Assembly: GCF_024505055.1 (NCBI RefSeq)
Contig: NZ_JANIBL010000032.1
Span: 1-54,038, forward strand
DNA length: 54,038 bases
Reading direction: 5' to 3'
Source: Methylomonas rosea
Lineage (GTDB): Bacteria; Pseudomonadota; Gammaproteobacteria; Methylococcales; Methylomonadaceae
The translations under genes and the position numbers were made by a program. The notes beneath the pieces were generated by a model. It was not told where the DNA came from. It was given only the letters and a program-made list of their open reading frames with translations, and searched no databases. Shown here in pieces: positions 12,197 to 21,184 of the stretch; the stretch's first letter is position 1, and each line of letters starts with the position of its first letter.

Positions 12197-12220
12197 TATA
12201 ATCGTACGGTATTTCCGTAC
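12197..12220 (+). promoter_or_regulatory. Promoter -10 and overlapping palindromic operator for the yefM/yoeB-like pair
   Basis: A consensus TATAAT at 12197-12202 is followed at once by GTACGG (12204-12209), TATTT and CCGTAC (12215-12220), a perfect inverted repeat at the expected transcription start. YefM antitoxins autorepress through short GTAC-containing palindromes, so an autoregulatory operator is likely. A Shine-Dalgarno AGGAGA follows at 12221-12226, ahead of a GTG start. Confidence 0.65.
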
Positions 12221-12234
12221 AGGAGAAAGTCACC

Positions 12235-12507
12235 GTGGAAACCGTCAGCGTCAACCAATTCCGGGACAATTTAAAAAGCTACGTCGAGCAAGTGGTCGAT
12301 AATCACGAGCCGTTAAAAGTGACACGCCGAGCCGGCGAGGCGTTTGTCGTGATCAGCGCCGACGATTGGGAGAGGGAGCAGGAAACGCTTTATGTGTTGC
12401 AAAATGCCAGCCTGATGGCGCAAATCGCTGCTTCCGGCGCAACACACACTCAAAACCAAGGCTACCTGCCAAGCGATGAGCAATTTAATGAGATCGCTGG
12501 TCTTTGA
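12235..12507 (+). CDS. YefM/Phd-family antitoxin
   Basis: This 90-aa antitoxin starts at GTG 12235, eight bases after AGGAGA. The N-terminus, ETVSVNQFRDNLKSYVEQV, followed by EPLKVTRRAGEAFVVISADDWE, is the standard YefM DNA-binding and dimerisation fold. The acidic C-terminal tail wraps the toxin in relatives. It should neutralise the downstream YoeB-like RNase and repress its own promoter through the palindrome at 12204-12220. Its last 20 bases overlap the toxin gene. Such pairs are stress modules or stabilisers of accessory DNA. Confidence 0.9.
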   Translation: METVSVNQFRDNLKSYVEQVVDNHEPLKVTRRAGEAFVVISADDWEREQETLYVLQNASLMAQIAASGATHTQNQGYLPSDEQFNEIAGL

Positions 12508-12757
12508 GGGCAATACCTGGGCGGTTTACGAAGCGCTGAGAGACAAAGACAAAGTTTTGCACAAAGCGCTGTGCAAACTGCTTAAGGAAATGCTGCGCGG
12601 CGACCCCGCAGCCGGTTTGGGCAAGCCGGAACCGTTGCGTCACAATCTCTCCGGACTGTGGTCAAGGCGGATTTCTCATAAAGACCGGCTGATTTATAAG
12701 TTCGACGACAGCTACATCTATATTTTCGCGATCGGCGGACATTACGATCAACACTGA
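12488..12757 (+). CDS. YoeB/Txe-family mRNA interferase toxin
   Basis: This 89-aa RelE-fold toxin cleaves mRNA at the ribosomal A site in characterised relatives. The start at ATG 12488 gives the family-typical N-terminus; an in-frame ATG at 12476 would add four residues. Counterparts of the E. coli YoeB catalytic residues are visible: Glu48 in KPEPL, Arg67 in HKDRLIY, and His85 in the C-terminal GGHYDQH. It also shows NLSGLWSRRIS, a strongly conserved YoeB block. The catalytic set appears intact, so the toxin is probably active. The C-terminal tail after the final tyrosine is three residues longer than in E. coli YoeB. Confidence 0.9.
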   Translation: MRSLVFEGNTWAVYEALRDKDKVLHKALCKLLKEMLRGDPAAGLGKPEPLRHNLSGLWSRRISHKDRLIYKFDDSYIYIFAIGGHYDQH

Positions 12758-12873
12758 CGGCATTCAGCTGGCGCAATTTTCAATTCCCTGGTTCCCACTC
12801 ACTATCCACAAGCCTACAATCGTTCCCAATTTAACCGGAAAACAGCAGTCTTTAACTGAATTGGACGAAACAG

Positions 12874-13530
12874 ATGAATAAGCAGTTCAACAACAACGGA
12901 TCGCGCTTAGCAGCCCAAAAACAAAAACACGGGTACCGACATTTCAAGTTAGCCAAACATCCGATTTTTGGGTTGAAGCTGATTGGTGCGGTTTGTCTAT
13001 CTACCGCGTTTTCAGGTTTAAGCCATGCCGATTTTGTCACCCATCCGCTAACCGACGCGCCATCTCCAAAGCCATCGGAAACTCCAACACCCGCCGTACC
13101 GGAAGCCGCCGATACCAGTCAGCCTAACCAAGCCGAGATTGACTTTAACGAGCAATTCGGTGAAAAGAAACTGGGTACTTGCAGCATGACGTACAAGTTG
13201 GAGGGATTTTCGCTGGCGTATAAACAATACGATGGTACCGGGGAAATAAGCTGCCGCAACGGCCAAAAAGCCAAGGTGGCGCTGTCGTCAAAAAGCATCG
13301 GCTTTACGATCGGTTATTCGGTGATAGAGGGAGAAGCCTATTTCACCGACGTCAAATATATCAGCGAAATATTCGGCAATTATGTTTCGCTGGGCAATCA
13401 CTTTGGGTTTAAAAACTCGGTGGATAGACAAGTATTAACCCGGGGCGAAATTTCCTTGGTCATGCTGGGCAAAGGCAAGGGCTTTGATATTGGTTTTACC
13501 ATCGGCGATTTGTCCATCAAACCACGTTAA
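12874..13530 (+). CDS. Exported hypothetical protein with Pro-rich linker
   Basis: This 218-aa protein has a long basic N-terminus, a hydrophobic stretch (about residues 33-48) and a likely signal-peptidase site after SHA, so it should be periplasmic or outer-membrane associated. A Pro/Thr/Ser-rich linker (about 57-85) precedes a beta-rich domain with alternating Gly and aromatic residues (for example LSSKSIGFTIGYSVIEGEAYF). Two cysteines flank the first strands of this domain (GTCSMTYK, ISCRNGQK). I do not recognise the family. It lies 30 bp upstream of rmuC, which may be accidental. Confidence 0.7.
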   Translation: MNKQFNNNGSRLAAQKQKHGYRHFKLAKHPIFGLKLIGAVCLSTAFSGLSHADFVTHPLTDAPSPKPSETPTPAVPEAADTSQPNQAEIDFNEQFGEKKLGTCSMTYKLEGFSLAYKQYDGTGEISCRNGQKAKVALSSKSIGFTIGYSVIEGEAYFTDVKYISEIFGNYVSLGNHFGFKNSVDRQVLTRGEISLVMLGKGKGFDIGFTIGDLSIKPR

Positions 13531-13560
13531 CCCGCACGTTTTAGTCATTAAGAGATTCTG

Positions 13561-14901
13561 ATGGAAGAGATTTGGATGGCGCTGGCATCACTAACGCTAG
13601 CGGCGTTACTTGGCTATGCCGTTTGCGCCTGGCTGAGCGGTAAGCGGCATCGCGAGTTGCAAAGTCAGTTAGAGCAACAGCAACAGCAACTCCAACAACA
13701 AGCAGTCAAATTGGCGGTAGCCGAGGAGCGCACGCTATTGTTGACTCAAAAGGAAACTGAGCTGCAAAGTTTGCAGCAACAGTTGCTGGCATTGAAAACC
13801 GAGAATGCCGAACTTAACACCCGCCAGGAGGAGCAGCATAAACACAACGAAGAGAAAATCCGTCTACTGCAAGACGCGGAAAATCAGTTAAAAACCCAGT
13901 TCGAGAATTTGGCCCACAAAATATTCGAAGAACGTGGCAAGCAGTTCACCGAACATAACAAAACCAGCATCGAAAATCTGGTCGCGCCATTAAAGCAGCA
14001 ACTGGGCGAATTCAAAAACCGGGTTGAAAGCGTTTACGACAACGAAACCAAGGACCGCATTTCATTGCGCGAGGAAATCGTTTCGCTCCGCCGAGACACC
14101 GCCAAAATGAATCAGGAAGCTCTGAACCTGACTCGAGCCTTGAAAGGCGATCATAAAACCCAAGGTAATTGGGGTGAGATGATCTTGGAAAGAGTCTTGG
14201 AACAATCAGGCTTACGCAAAGGCATCGAATACGAAACCCAAGGCTCATTCCGTGACGAAGACAATCGCCTATTCAAACCCGACGTGATCGTTCGCTTGCC
14301 GGAAAATAAGGATGTGATCATCGATTCCAAAGTTTCGTTAGTGGCTTACGAGCGTTATTGCTCGGCGGATGACGACAACCAGCGTATCGAAGCCTTGAAG
14401 CAACATACCGATGCAGTGAGAAACCACATCAAAGGCTTGAGCAATAAAGACTACTCCAGTTTAAAAGGTCTAAGGTCACTGGATTTTGTGTTGCTGTTTA
14501 TGCCTATCGAAGCCGCTTTCATGGCCGCATTCCAAGCTGACGAGAAGTTATTCAACGATGCGTTCGAGCACAAAATCGTCGTCGTTACTCCGACTACCTT
14601 GCTGGCAACTTTGCGCACCGTGCAAAACATCTGGCGCTACGAACAACAAAACGAAAACGCGCGCTTGATCGCGGATAAGGCCGGCAGCTTGTACGACAAG
14701 ATCAGAGGTTTTGTCGAAGACATAGAAAAATTGGGTAACCAACTCAGCACGGTACAAAAGACCTACGACGGTATCGTCAATAAACTGAGTAGCGGTGGCG
14801 GCAACTTACTGCGTCAGGCCAGCGCATTAGAAGAATTGGGCGTGAAAGTCAAAAAGAAGCTGCCTAAAAGCCTGACTGAACAACTGCCTACGGAAGATTG
14901 A
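13561..14901 (+). CDS. rmuC: DNA recombination protein RmuC
   Basis: RmuC family proteins limit recombination at inverted repeats and have a predicted nuclease-like core. This 446-aa copy has an N-terminal membrane helix (residues 5-24), a long Gln/Glu-rich coiled coil (about 30-130), and the RmuC core with GNWGEMILERVLEQSGL, KPDVIVRLPENKDVIIDSKVSL and LLFMPIEAAF. The IIDSKVS segment corresponds to the PD-(D/E)XK-like D...D/E-x-K core. It is the last plus-strand gene before the AT-rich gap proposed as oriC. Confidence 0.95.
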   Translation: MEEIWMALASLTLAALLGYAVCAWLSGKRHRELQSQLEQQQQQLQQQAVKLAVAEERTLLLTQKETELQSLQQQLLALKTENAELNTRQEEQHKHNEEKIRLLQDAENQLKTQFENLAHKIFEERGKQFTEHNKTSIENLVAPLKQQLGEFKNRVESVYDNETKDRISLREEIVSLRRDTAKMNQEALNLTRALKGDHKTQGNWGEMILERVLEQSGLRKGIEYETQGSFRDEDNRLFKPDVIVRLPENKDVIIDSKVSLVAYERYCSADDDNQRIEALKQHTDAVRNHIKGLSNKDYSSLKGLRSLDFVLLFMPIEAAFMAAFQADEKLFNDAFEHKIVVVTPTTLLATLRTVQNIWRYEQQNENARLIADKAGSLYDKIRGFVEDIEKLGNQLSTVQKTYDGIVNKLSSGGGNLLRQASALEELGVKVKKKLPKSLTEQLPTED

Positions 14902-15330
14902 TGTTTTTGGAGGCTTAAACCCCAGAATCTTATCGCAATAATAGTAATAACTTTATAAAGATCTAAAGATTATTATTACTACTAGTTCTGAAAAATCTGT
15001 GGAAAAGCGAACTTAAGTTATTTAGTTCAATAGTTTACTAACAATTAATACTGTTATAAGTTGGACTTTCTAGTTGTTTATAGTCTGGGGATAACTAAAA
15101 CAACACTTTTTAACGGCAACTTATCCACAACTTGTTGAGTGATCAGCCAACAGGTTTTCAACAACGGCCTGGAAACACGGTAGGAAATGATGTGTAAAAA
15201 CGGCTTTTCTCACTATTTCGCAATATGCTGAAGACTAGGCGGTAGGTGCCCCCCCTGCAAGCTTTGGATGTTGACGCTCGGCAAGCTTAAGCCGTATGCA
15301 ACCTTTGCCAGTTTGTGAAGCCGTTGATAG
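14902..15330. other. oriC: Candidate chromosomal replication origin (oriC)
   Basis: This gap is strongly AT-rich at its left end and carries DnaA-box sequences TGTGGAAAA (14998-15006), TGGGGATAA (15086-15094) and perfect TTATCCACA (15121-15129). Next to the first box lies TATTATTACTACTAG (14971-14985). Read 3'-to-5' away from the box, this gives successive GAT/CAT/TAT trinucleotides like the DnaA-trio of bacterial origins. GATC occurs at 14960 and 15141. Clustered boxes, a trio-like tract and an AT-rich unwinding region together fit oriC better than the dnaA-dnaN gap. Origin function is inference. Confidence 0.7.
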
Positions 15331-15387
15331 GTGGTAGCATGCGGCGAGTTGAAACGCCATATTCAAAGCCCAGCGGAGGCCGCCTCT

Positions 15388-16314
15388 ATGAATCCAATCA
15401 ATGCCGATGTTTTTAGTCAGTTGCATATCGACATCGCCCGCAATTCCACTGACGATTTCAATCTGTTCCACGATAGCCGGAAGTGGCAGAACATTAACGG
15501 CAATCCGTTTAATGGCCCGATTACTTTGGGGTTTCAATTAGAGTCTCTGATAGAAGGCAAGATTGCCGACTATCGCCGGCAACATGACGAAGAAAAATTG
15601 ATCGCCGAACAGGGCTTGAACTTCAGCAATTACCAATTTACCTTTGCCAATGCCATTAAGCCTAACCAGGCGATTGAAGTGGATATTAAGGAATCGATAC
15701 TTAAGAACGAACCATCGCCAAGCTTGAGTAATCGGATTATCGTCAAGGCCGACGGCAAATTGGCTTTGACCGGCTATAAAAAAGAAACCGCCGAACCGCT
15801 GTTTTTAGAGCAGCCGGATTTGTCTCGGGTCGGCGAATTAAAGATCCAGCCTGACCGTTGTTTTTTGAATAATGGTTTTTTTCTGAAGCGTAAGTTCATG
15901 ATGACCAGCAACGCCAAGAATTTTCTCTGCGCATCGCTACGCGATCAAACCCAGTATTTCGACGAATTGCAGGATAAGGTGATATTCCCGGAGATGTTTC
16001 CGTGCGCGTTGCTGTCCAGTGCTTTGTTGGAAAAAGCTTTGAAATGGCTGCACGATTTTGAGCGCAATCCCATGGTCTATACTTCGCACAAAATTTCTAT
16101 CGACAGACGCTGTTTGGCGCAGCTGAGAAGTAACGATGCGGTGCATATTTTGATCAAACCCGCAGCGGATTGTGCCGCGCACGATTTTGGCGATTTGAAC
16201 GCTACACCCTTGGATTACGAATGTTACGGCCTCGTCAACAATAATAATGCCTTAGTGTTTAGAGCATTGATTTCGCTAGTGCCGCTGGAGTCGATCCGCA
16301 AGGCAATGGCATAA
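15388..16314 (+). CDS. Predicted hotdog-fold (MaoC-like) protein
   Basis: The frame is open from 15331, but the ATG at 15388 is preferred because GGAGG sits eight bases upstream; this gives 308 aa. The N-terminus IARNSTDDFNLFHDSRKW followed by GPITLGFQLESLI resembles the substrate-binding segment of MaoC-like hydratase/hotdog domains (D-F-N-x-x-H, then G-P-I-x-x-G). The second half may be another hotdog repeat. It has no signal peptide. A role with acyl-CoA or acyl-ACP thioesters is a fold-level guess; catalytic competence is uncertain. It is the first gene to the right of the putative oriC. Confidence 0.6.
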   Translation: MNPINADVFSQLHIDIARNSTDDFNLFHDSRKWQNINGNPFNGPITLGFQLESLIEGKIADYRRQHDEEKLIAEQGLNFSNYQFTFANAIKPNQAIEVDIKESILKNEPSPSLSNRIIVKADGKLALTGYKKETAEPLFLEQPDLSRVGELKIQPDRCFLNNGFFLKRKFMMTSNAKNFLCASLRDQTQYFDELQDKVIFPEMFPCALLSSALLEKALKWLHDFERNPMVYTSHKISIDRRCLAQLRSNDAVHILIKPAADCAAHDFGDLNATPLDYECYGLVNNNNALVFRALISLVPLESIRKAMA

Positions 16315-16353
16315 ATAACGCTGGATGCAGTTGGGTCTTTTAAAGGGGATAAG

Positions 16354-17421
16354 ATGAAATATTTGTTGTTGATGTTGCCGCTGTTGCTGGTGGCTTGCGA
16401 AAAACCAGCGCCCACGCCATCAGCGCCCAGACCGGCTTTAGTGGTGACAGTAGGCGAACAGACAACGGCGGCTCCGATCATTTTGGTGGGTGAAATCCGC
16501 TCCCGCTATGAAAGTGCGCAAGGTTTTCGCATTAACGGCAAAATTATCGAACGTAATGTCGATACCGGCGCGGTCGTTACCAAGGGCCAGCTGTTAGCGA
16601 AGCTGGATAGCATGGATACCGGTCTTTCGACTCAAGCGGCGCAAGCGGAAGTGCGCGCGGCGGAAGCCGATTTGGCGTTGGCTCAGGCGGAGCTGGACAG
16701 ACAACGCCAACTGCATGCCAGCAAATTCATTTCCAACCAGGCTTTGGATATTCACGAAGCACAATTCAAAGCCGCGGCGGCCAGAGTGAAACAGACCCGC
16801 GCGCAAGCAGCGGTAACCGGTAACCAGTCGCGCTACACGCATTTATTGGCGGAGCGGGATGGGGTGGTGACCCAAATTCATGCCGAACCGGGCCAGGTGG
16901 TCGCCGCCGGCGAGCCTATCGTTCGTATAGCGGTGCCGGAGAATAAGGAAGTCGAAATTGCCGTGCCCGAATCGCGCATGCTGGGCATCGCTGTTGATGT
17001 GCCGGCGGAAATAAGACTCTGGGCCAATCCCAACACCGTATACAAAGGTAAAGTGCGGGAAGTCGCGCCGGCCGCGGACAATCTCACACGAACCTTTCAA
17101 GTTCGCGTGGTCTTGCTGGAAGCGGATGCTTCGGTGCGTTTGGGCATGACTGCGGGCGTTCGTTTTTATCATCAAGAAACCAATGACTTTTTGTTACCCA
17201 CTACAGCGGTTACCCAGCGCGACGGTCAATCCGTAGTCTGGGTGGTTAATCCGGCCAGCGGCGAGGTTCAGCCGAGACCGGTACAAGCCGGCGCGTTTCG
17301 TGAAGACGGCGTGTTGATCGCTAGCGGCATACAAAAAGGCGAACAAGTGGTGGTGGCCGGTGTGCAGACTTTGGTACCCGGCCAGATAGTCCGGGCAACG
17401 CCGCTGCGGGGCCAACCATGA
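16354..17421 (+). CDS. RND efflux periplasmic adaptor (membrane fusion protein), lipoprotein
   Basis: This 355-aa adaptor links an inner-membrane RND pump to an outer-membrane channel. The signal peptide ends in LLVAC, so Cys15 is probably lipidated. The biotinyl-lipoyl halves (RINGKIIERNVDTGAVVTKGQLLAKLD and ERDGVVTQIHAEPGQVV) flank an alpha-hairpin of Ala/Gln-rich heptads (about 85-145), followed by beta-barrel and membrane-proximal domains. A good ribosome-binding site (AGGGGAT) precedes the ATG. Its stop overlaps the downstream RND gene start (ATGA), indicating one operon. No outer-membrane factor gene is adjacent, so the pump probably uses a TolC encoded elsewhere. Confidence 0.92.
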   Translation: MKYLLLMLPLLLVACEKPAPTPSAPRPALVVTVGEQTTAAPIILVGEIRSRYESAQGFRINGKIIERNVDTGAVVTKGQLLAKLDSMDTGLSTQAAQAEVRAAEADLALAQAELDRQRQLHASKFISNQALDIHEAQFKAAAARVKQTRAQAAVTGNQSRYTHLLAERDGVVTQIHAEPGQVVAAGEPIVRIAVPENKEVEIAVPESRMLGIAVDVPAEIRLWANPNTVYKGKVREVAPAADNLTRTFQVRVVLLEADASVRLGMTAGVRFYHQETNDFLLPTTAVTQRDGQSVVWVVNPASGEVQPRPVQAGAFREDGVLIASGIQKGEQVVVAGVQTLVPGQIVRATPLRGQP

Positions 17422-20400
17422 AATCCGGCTTCAATCTCTCCGAATGGTCCTTACGGCACCCGGCATTGGTTTTATATGCCATGTTGATGTTGACCTTGGT
17501 TGGGATGCTTTCGTATACCAGGCTGGGTCAGTCGGAAGATCCGCCCTTCACTTTCAAAGTGATGGTTATCCGTACCGGCTGGCCCGGCGCCAGCGCCCAG
17601 GAAGTGGAGCAACAAGTTACTGATAAGCTGGAGAAAAAACTCCAGGAAGTGCCCTGGCTGGACAATTTACGCAGCTATTCCAGGCCGGGCGAATCGTTAA
17701 TTTTTCTGTCTGCCAAGGATTCCACGCCGGCTGCGGAAGTCCCGGACATTTTTTATCAAGTTCGCAAAAAAGTCGGGGATATTGCTTATACCCTGCCGGC
17801 CGGCGTCGAAGGCCCCACGTTTAACGATGAGTTTGGGGATGTATACGGAAACTTGTATGCCTTAACCGGCGAGGGCTACGACTATGCGGAACTGAAGCGT
17901 CACTCGGAAACCTTGCGCGCCGAGCTGCTCAGAGTAAACGATGTCGCCAAGGTCGATTTTTTCGGCGAACAGAAACAACGCATTTACGTCGAATTGTCTA
18001 ATGCCAAATTAGCGACCATCGGCATCGACATTGCCACCTTGCTCCGCACCTTGCAAGCGCAGAACCTGGTGACAGGCAGCGGTAGTTTCGATTCTGCAGA
18101 CGAGCACATTCGGATTGCGGTAACCGGTCGTTACGATAGATTGGAAGAACTGCGGGATGTACGTTTTCGCGCCAATAACAACGAATTTCGACTGGGCGAT
18201 GTCGCCAAAGTAAGTCGCGGCTTTGAAGATCCTCCCAAAGACAGGGTGCGCTATAAAGGTCATGACGCGCTGCTAATCGGGGTAGCGATGCGTGCTGGCG
18301 GCGATATCATCAAGTTGGGCCGCGATCTGGATCAGGCCGTAATAAATACCCAAGCCCAATTGCCGGTGGGATTGGAATTGCATACCGTGTCTTCCCAGCC
18401 GAAAGCGGTACAGCGCTCGGTCAACGAGTTCGCCAAATCGCTGACCGAAGCGGTCGTCATAGTGCTAGGCGTTAGCCTGCTGTCTTTGGGCTTGCGGACC
18501 GGCATTGTGGTAGCCATCACTATCCCGGTGGTGCTGGCGGTTACTTTTTGGCTGATGCATCTGTTTGGCGTTGGCCTGCATAAAATTTCCCTGGGTGCAC
18601 TGATCTTGGCCTTGGGCTTGCTGGTCGACGATGCCATTATCGCCGTGGAAATGATGGCTTCCAAGATGGAACAAGGCTGGGACCGCACGCGAGCCGCCGC
18701 CTTTGCCTATACATCGACTGCGATGCCCATGTTGAGCGGCACATTAGTAACGGCTGCCGGTTTCTTGCCGATTGCCACCGCCGCGTCTTCCACCGGCGAA
18801 TACACCCGCTCTATCTTTCAAGTCGTTGTCATAGCCTTGTTAGTATCCTGGTTCGCGGCGGTGGTGTTTGTACCGTATTTGGGCTACCGCTTGTTGCCGG
18901 ACTTGAGTAAGGGCCAAGAGCAAGAGTCAAGCTTGGCGCGGTTTTGGGCCAAGTTGCGGAAAAAACCACAGCCCGAACAACCCAAAAACCACTCCCACGA
19001 TCTTTATCAAACCCCCTTTTATCTGCGCTTTCGAAAATTAGTTGCCGCCTGCGTTATTCACCGTTGGCTGGTAATTTTTTTGACCATAGCGATGTTTTTT
19101 GCCGCCATCTTCGGTTTTAAGTTTGTCCAGCAACAGTTTTTTCCGGATTCCACCCGGCCGGAGTTAATCGTCGATTTGCGCTTGGCGGAAGGTGTGTCGT
19201 ATGCCGCTACAGAAGCCGACGTGAAAAAATTGGAGTCATGGCTGGATAAGCAAAGCGGCATAGATAATTACGTCGCTTATGTCGGCAACGGCAGCCCGCG
19301 CTTTTATTTGCCTTTGGATCAGCAACTGCCGCAACGCAGCTTTGCGCAGTTTGTGATATTGACCGACGGTCCCGCGGAGCGCGAACAGCTGCGCGATAAA
19401 CTAATACACCTATTCGAACAGGATTTTCCGGATATGCGCGGCAGCGTATTACGTTTGGAGAACGGCCCGCCGGTAGGTTTTCCAGTGCAATTCAGAGTCT
19501 CCGGGCCGGATTTGCTGACACTGCGCACTATCGCCCATCAGGTGGCGGATGTGATGCGCGCCAATCCTTATCCGTCCAACGTGCAGTTGGATTGGGAAGA
19601 GCCGGTGAAAGTTGTGCGCGTCAATGTTGAACAATCCAAGGCCAGATTGCTGGGAGTTTCTTCCAACGACATTGCCAATATTATCAACGGCGCTCTGCAA
19701 GGCTTGTATGTCACCGAATTTCGCGAAGGCATCGAACGTATCGACTTATTGGTGCGTGGCGCCGAAATTGAACGCAAGCATTTATCGCGTCTGCAAAATT
19801 TGATGATACCGATCCCCGGCGGACGCAGTGTGCCCCTGTCGCAAGTCGCTGAATTGGATTACGGCTTTGAGGAAGGGTTGATTTGGCGGCGAAACCGCGT
19901 GCCTACCGTCACCGTGCGAGCAAATTTGTACGGCAACATGCAGGCGCCGATGGTGTCGGCGCAGATAGAAGAACAATTGGCCGACATAAAGCGGCAGTTG
20001 CCCCCAGGTTATCGCCTCGAAACCGGCGGCGCGGTGGAAGAATCGGCTAAGGGCGGCGATTCGGTCGCGGCCGGCATGCCTCTGTTTTTTCTGACGGTAT
20101 TGACTGTGCTGATGATCCAGTTACAAAGTTTTTCGCGAATGGCCTTGGTGTTATTAACAGCGCCGCTCGGTTTAATCGGCGTGACTTTGTTTTTATTGAT
20201 TTTTCAACAACCGTTCGGCTTTGTGGCGATGTTGGGTACCATTGCACTTTCCGGAATGATCATGCGCAACTCGGTGATTCTGGTCGACCAAATCGATCAG
20301 GATAAGTTGGCCGGGCGTTCGGATTTTGATGCCATTGTTGATTCCACGGTGCGCCGGTTTAGGCCTATCGTATTAACGGCGGCGGCGGCAATACTGGCCA

Positions 20401-20534
20401 TGATTCCACTCACTCACAGCGCGTTTTTCGGGCCGATGGCGGTAGCGATTATGGGAGGCTTGACTGTTGCGACTGCATTGACCTTGCTGTTTTTGCCGGC
20501 TTTGTATGCAGCTTGGTTCAGAATTACGGTTTAA
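17418..20534 (+). CDS. RND efflux transporter, inner-membrane permease (HAE1/AcrB superfamily)
   Basis: This 1038-aa protein has the two-fold RND plan: TM1 near residues 15-35, a large periplasmic loop, TM2-6, then a repeat of the same arrangement. The proton-relay pair is present in TM4 (LGLLVDDAIIAVEMM, about residue 405). The second half carries GMIMRNSVILVDQID, the TM10-equivalent segment. It is coupled by ATGA to the adaptor gene. Substrates could be drugs, dyes or lipids; sequence alone does not decide. No adjacent regulator is visible. Confidence 0.94.
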   Translation: MKSGFNLSEWSLRHPALVLYAMLMLTLVGMLSYTRLGQSEDPPFTFKVMVIRTGWPGASAQEVEQQVTDKLEKKLQEVPWLDNLRSYSRPGESLIFLSAKDSTPAAEVPDIFYQVRKKVGDIAYTLPAGVEGPTFNDEFGDVYGNLYALTGEGYDYAELKRHSETLRAELLRVNDVAKVDFFGEQKQRIYVELSNAKLATIGIDIATLLRTLQAQNLVTGSGSFDSADEHIRIAVTGRYDRLEELRDVRFRANNNEFRLGDVAKVSRGFEDPPKDRVRYKGHDALLIGVAMRAGGDIIKLGRDLDQAVINTQAQLPVGLELHTVSSQPKAVQRSVNEFAKSLTEAVVIVLGVSLLSLGLRTGIVVAITIPVVLAVTFWLMHLFGVGLHKISLGALILALGLLVDDAIIAVEMMASKMEQGWDRTRAAAFAYTSTAMPMLSGTLVTAAGFLPIATAASSTGEYTRSIFQVVVIALLVSWFAAVVFVPYLGYRLLPDLSKGQEQESSLARFWAKLRKKPQPEQPKNHSHDLYQTPFYLRFRKLVAACVIHRWLVIFLTIAMFFAAIFGFKFVQQQFFPDSTRPELIVDLRLAEGVSYAATEADVKKLESWLDKQSGIDNYVAYVGNGSPRFYLPLDQQLPQRSFAQFVILTDGPAEREQLRDKLIHLFEQDFPDMRGSVLRLENGPPVGFPVQFRVSGPDLLTLRTIAHQVADVMRANPYPSNVQLDWEEPVKVVRVNVEQSKARLLGVSSNDIANIINGALQGLYVTEFREGIERIDLLVRGAEIERKHLSRLQNLMIPIPGGRSVPLSQVAELDYGFEEGLIWRRNRVPTVTVRANLYGNMQAPMVSAQIEEQLADIKRQLPPGYRLETGGAVEESAKGGDSVAAGMPLFFLTVLTVLMIQLQSFSRMALVLLTAPLGLIGVTLFLLIFQQPFGFVAMLGTIALSGMIMRNSVILVDQIDQDKLAGRSDFDAIVDSTVRRFRPIVLTAAAAILAMIPLTHSAFFGPMAVAIMGGLTVATALTLLFLPALYAAWFRITV

Positions 20535-20583
20535 TTTTTAGGAATAAAATCGCAGCGCTTATGCGGGGATTCGTTATTTCAGG

Positions 20584-20627
20584 GTTCCCGCGCCCCGGCG
20601 TGAACAGGGGAAAAGCTTTGCGGGAAC
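20584..20627. terminator. Inverted repeat between convergent genes
   Basis: GTTCCCGC (20584-20591) pairs with GCGGGAAC (20620-20627) in the gap between the plus-strand RND gene and the minus-strand small exported gene. It may terminate both transcripts, although no strong T-run adjoins and the loop is long. Confidence 0.35.
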
Positions 20628-20692
20628 AAATTATTAGCGGCTAGCCAAATTTTATTTGTATTTTTAGGCTAAGAAATTACGGATGGTGATTT

Positions 20693-21082
20693 TCAGTTTT
20701 TATTAAAGTGATAAACGTCGCCGAATTTGCCTTTTAAGGTCATGGATTTATCGGTTTTTTCCTGCAATGCAAAGATGTCGAATTTATCCGGTCTACCCAA
20801 CATGGCGATTTTCAATTTACCGCCTTCTATTTCATAAGCGACTGGCGATTGGTCGTAAAAAGTACCTTCGCGAGGGATGTGGGTGATGGTGACTTTACCG
20901 TCCTTAAAGGTCCAGGTGTCTTCACGCTTGATGGTTTCCGTGGCGGTAACCGATTTTTTGGTATATTCCAATTTCCAACTGCCTTGTACTTCTTCATTGG
21001 ATTGCAACGGAACATCCGCAAAACTCAGACCGGAAAATACTGATAAGCCGAGTAAAACAGCGGTTAATTTGATTTTTTTCAT
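20693..21082 (-). CDS. Small exported beta-rich protein (lipocalin-like), hypothetical
   Basis: This 129-aa protein has a classic signal peptide (MKKIKLTAVLLGLSVFSGLSFA, cleavage near Ala22). The mature part QGSWKLEYTKK...TWTFKDGKVTI resembles small lipocalin-like or META-like barrels, in which a GxW motif opens the first strand. A good Shine-Dalgarno (GGGAGAG) precedes the ATG. Family and function are not recognised. It is a single gene between the RND operon and a GST gene. Confidence 0.7.
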   Translation of the reverse strand: MKKIKLTAVLLGLSVFSGLSFADVPLQSNEEVQGSWKLEYTKKSVTATETIKREDTWTFKDGKVTITHIPREGTFYDQSPVAYEIEGGKLKIAMLGRPDKFDIFALQEKTDKSMTLKGKFGDVYHFNKN

Positions 21083-21184
21083 AGCGCTCTCCCGTTTGTA
21101 AATAACAAGAGAATCATTCTACGCTCAGGTAGTAGCAAAGTATCTTTAAATTATTGTGGTAAATCAGCAAGGTCATAACACCGC

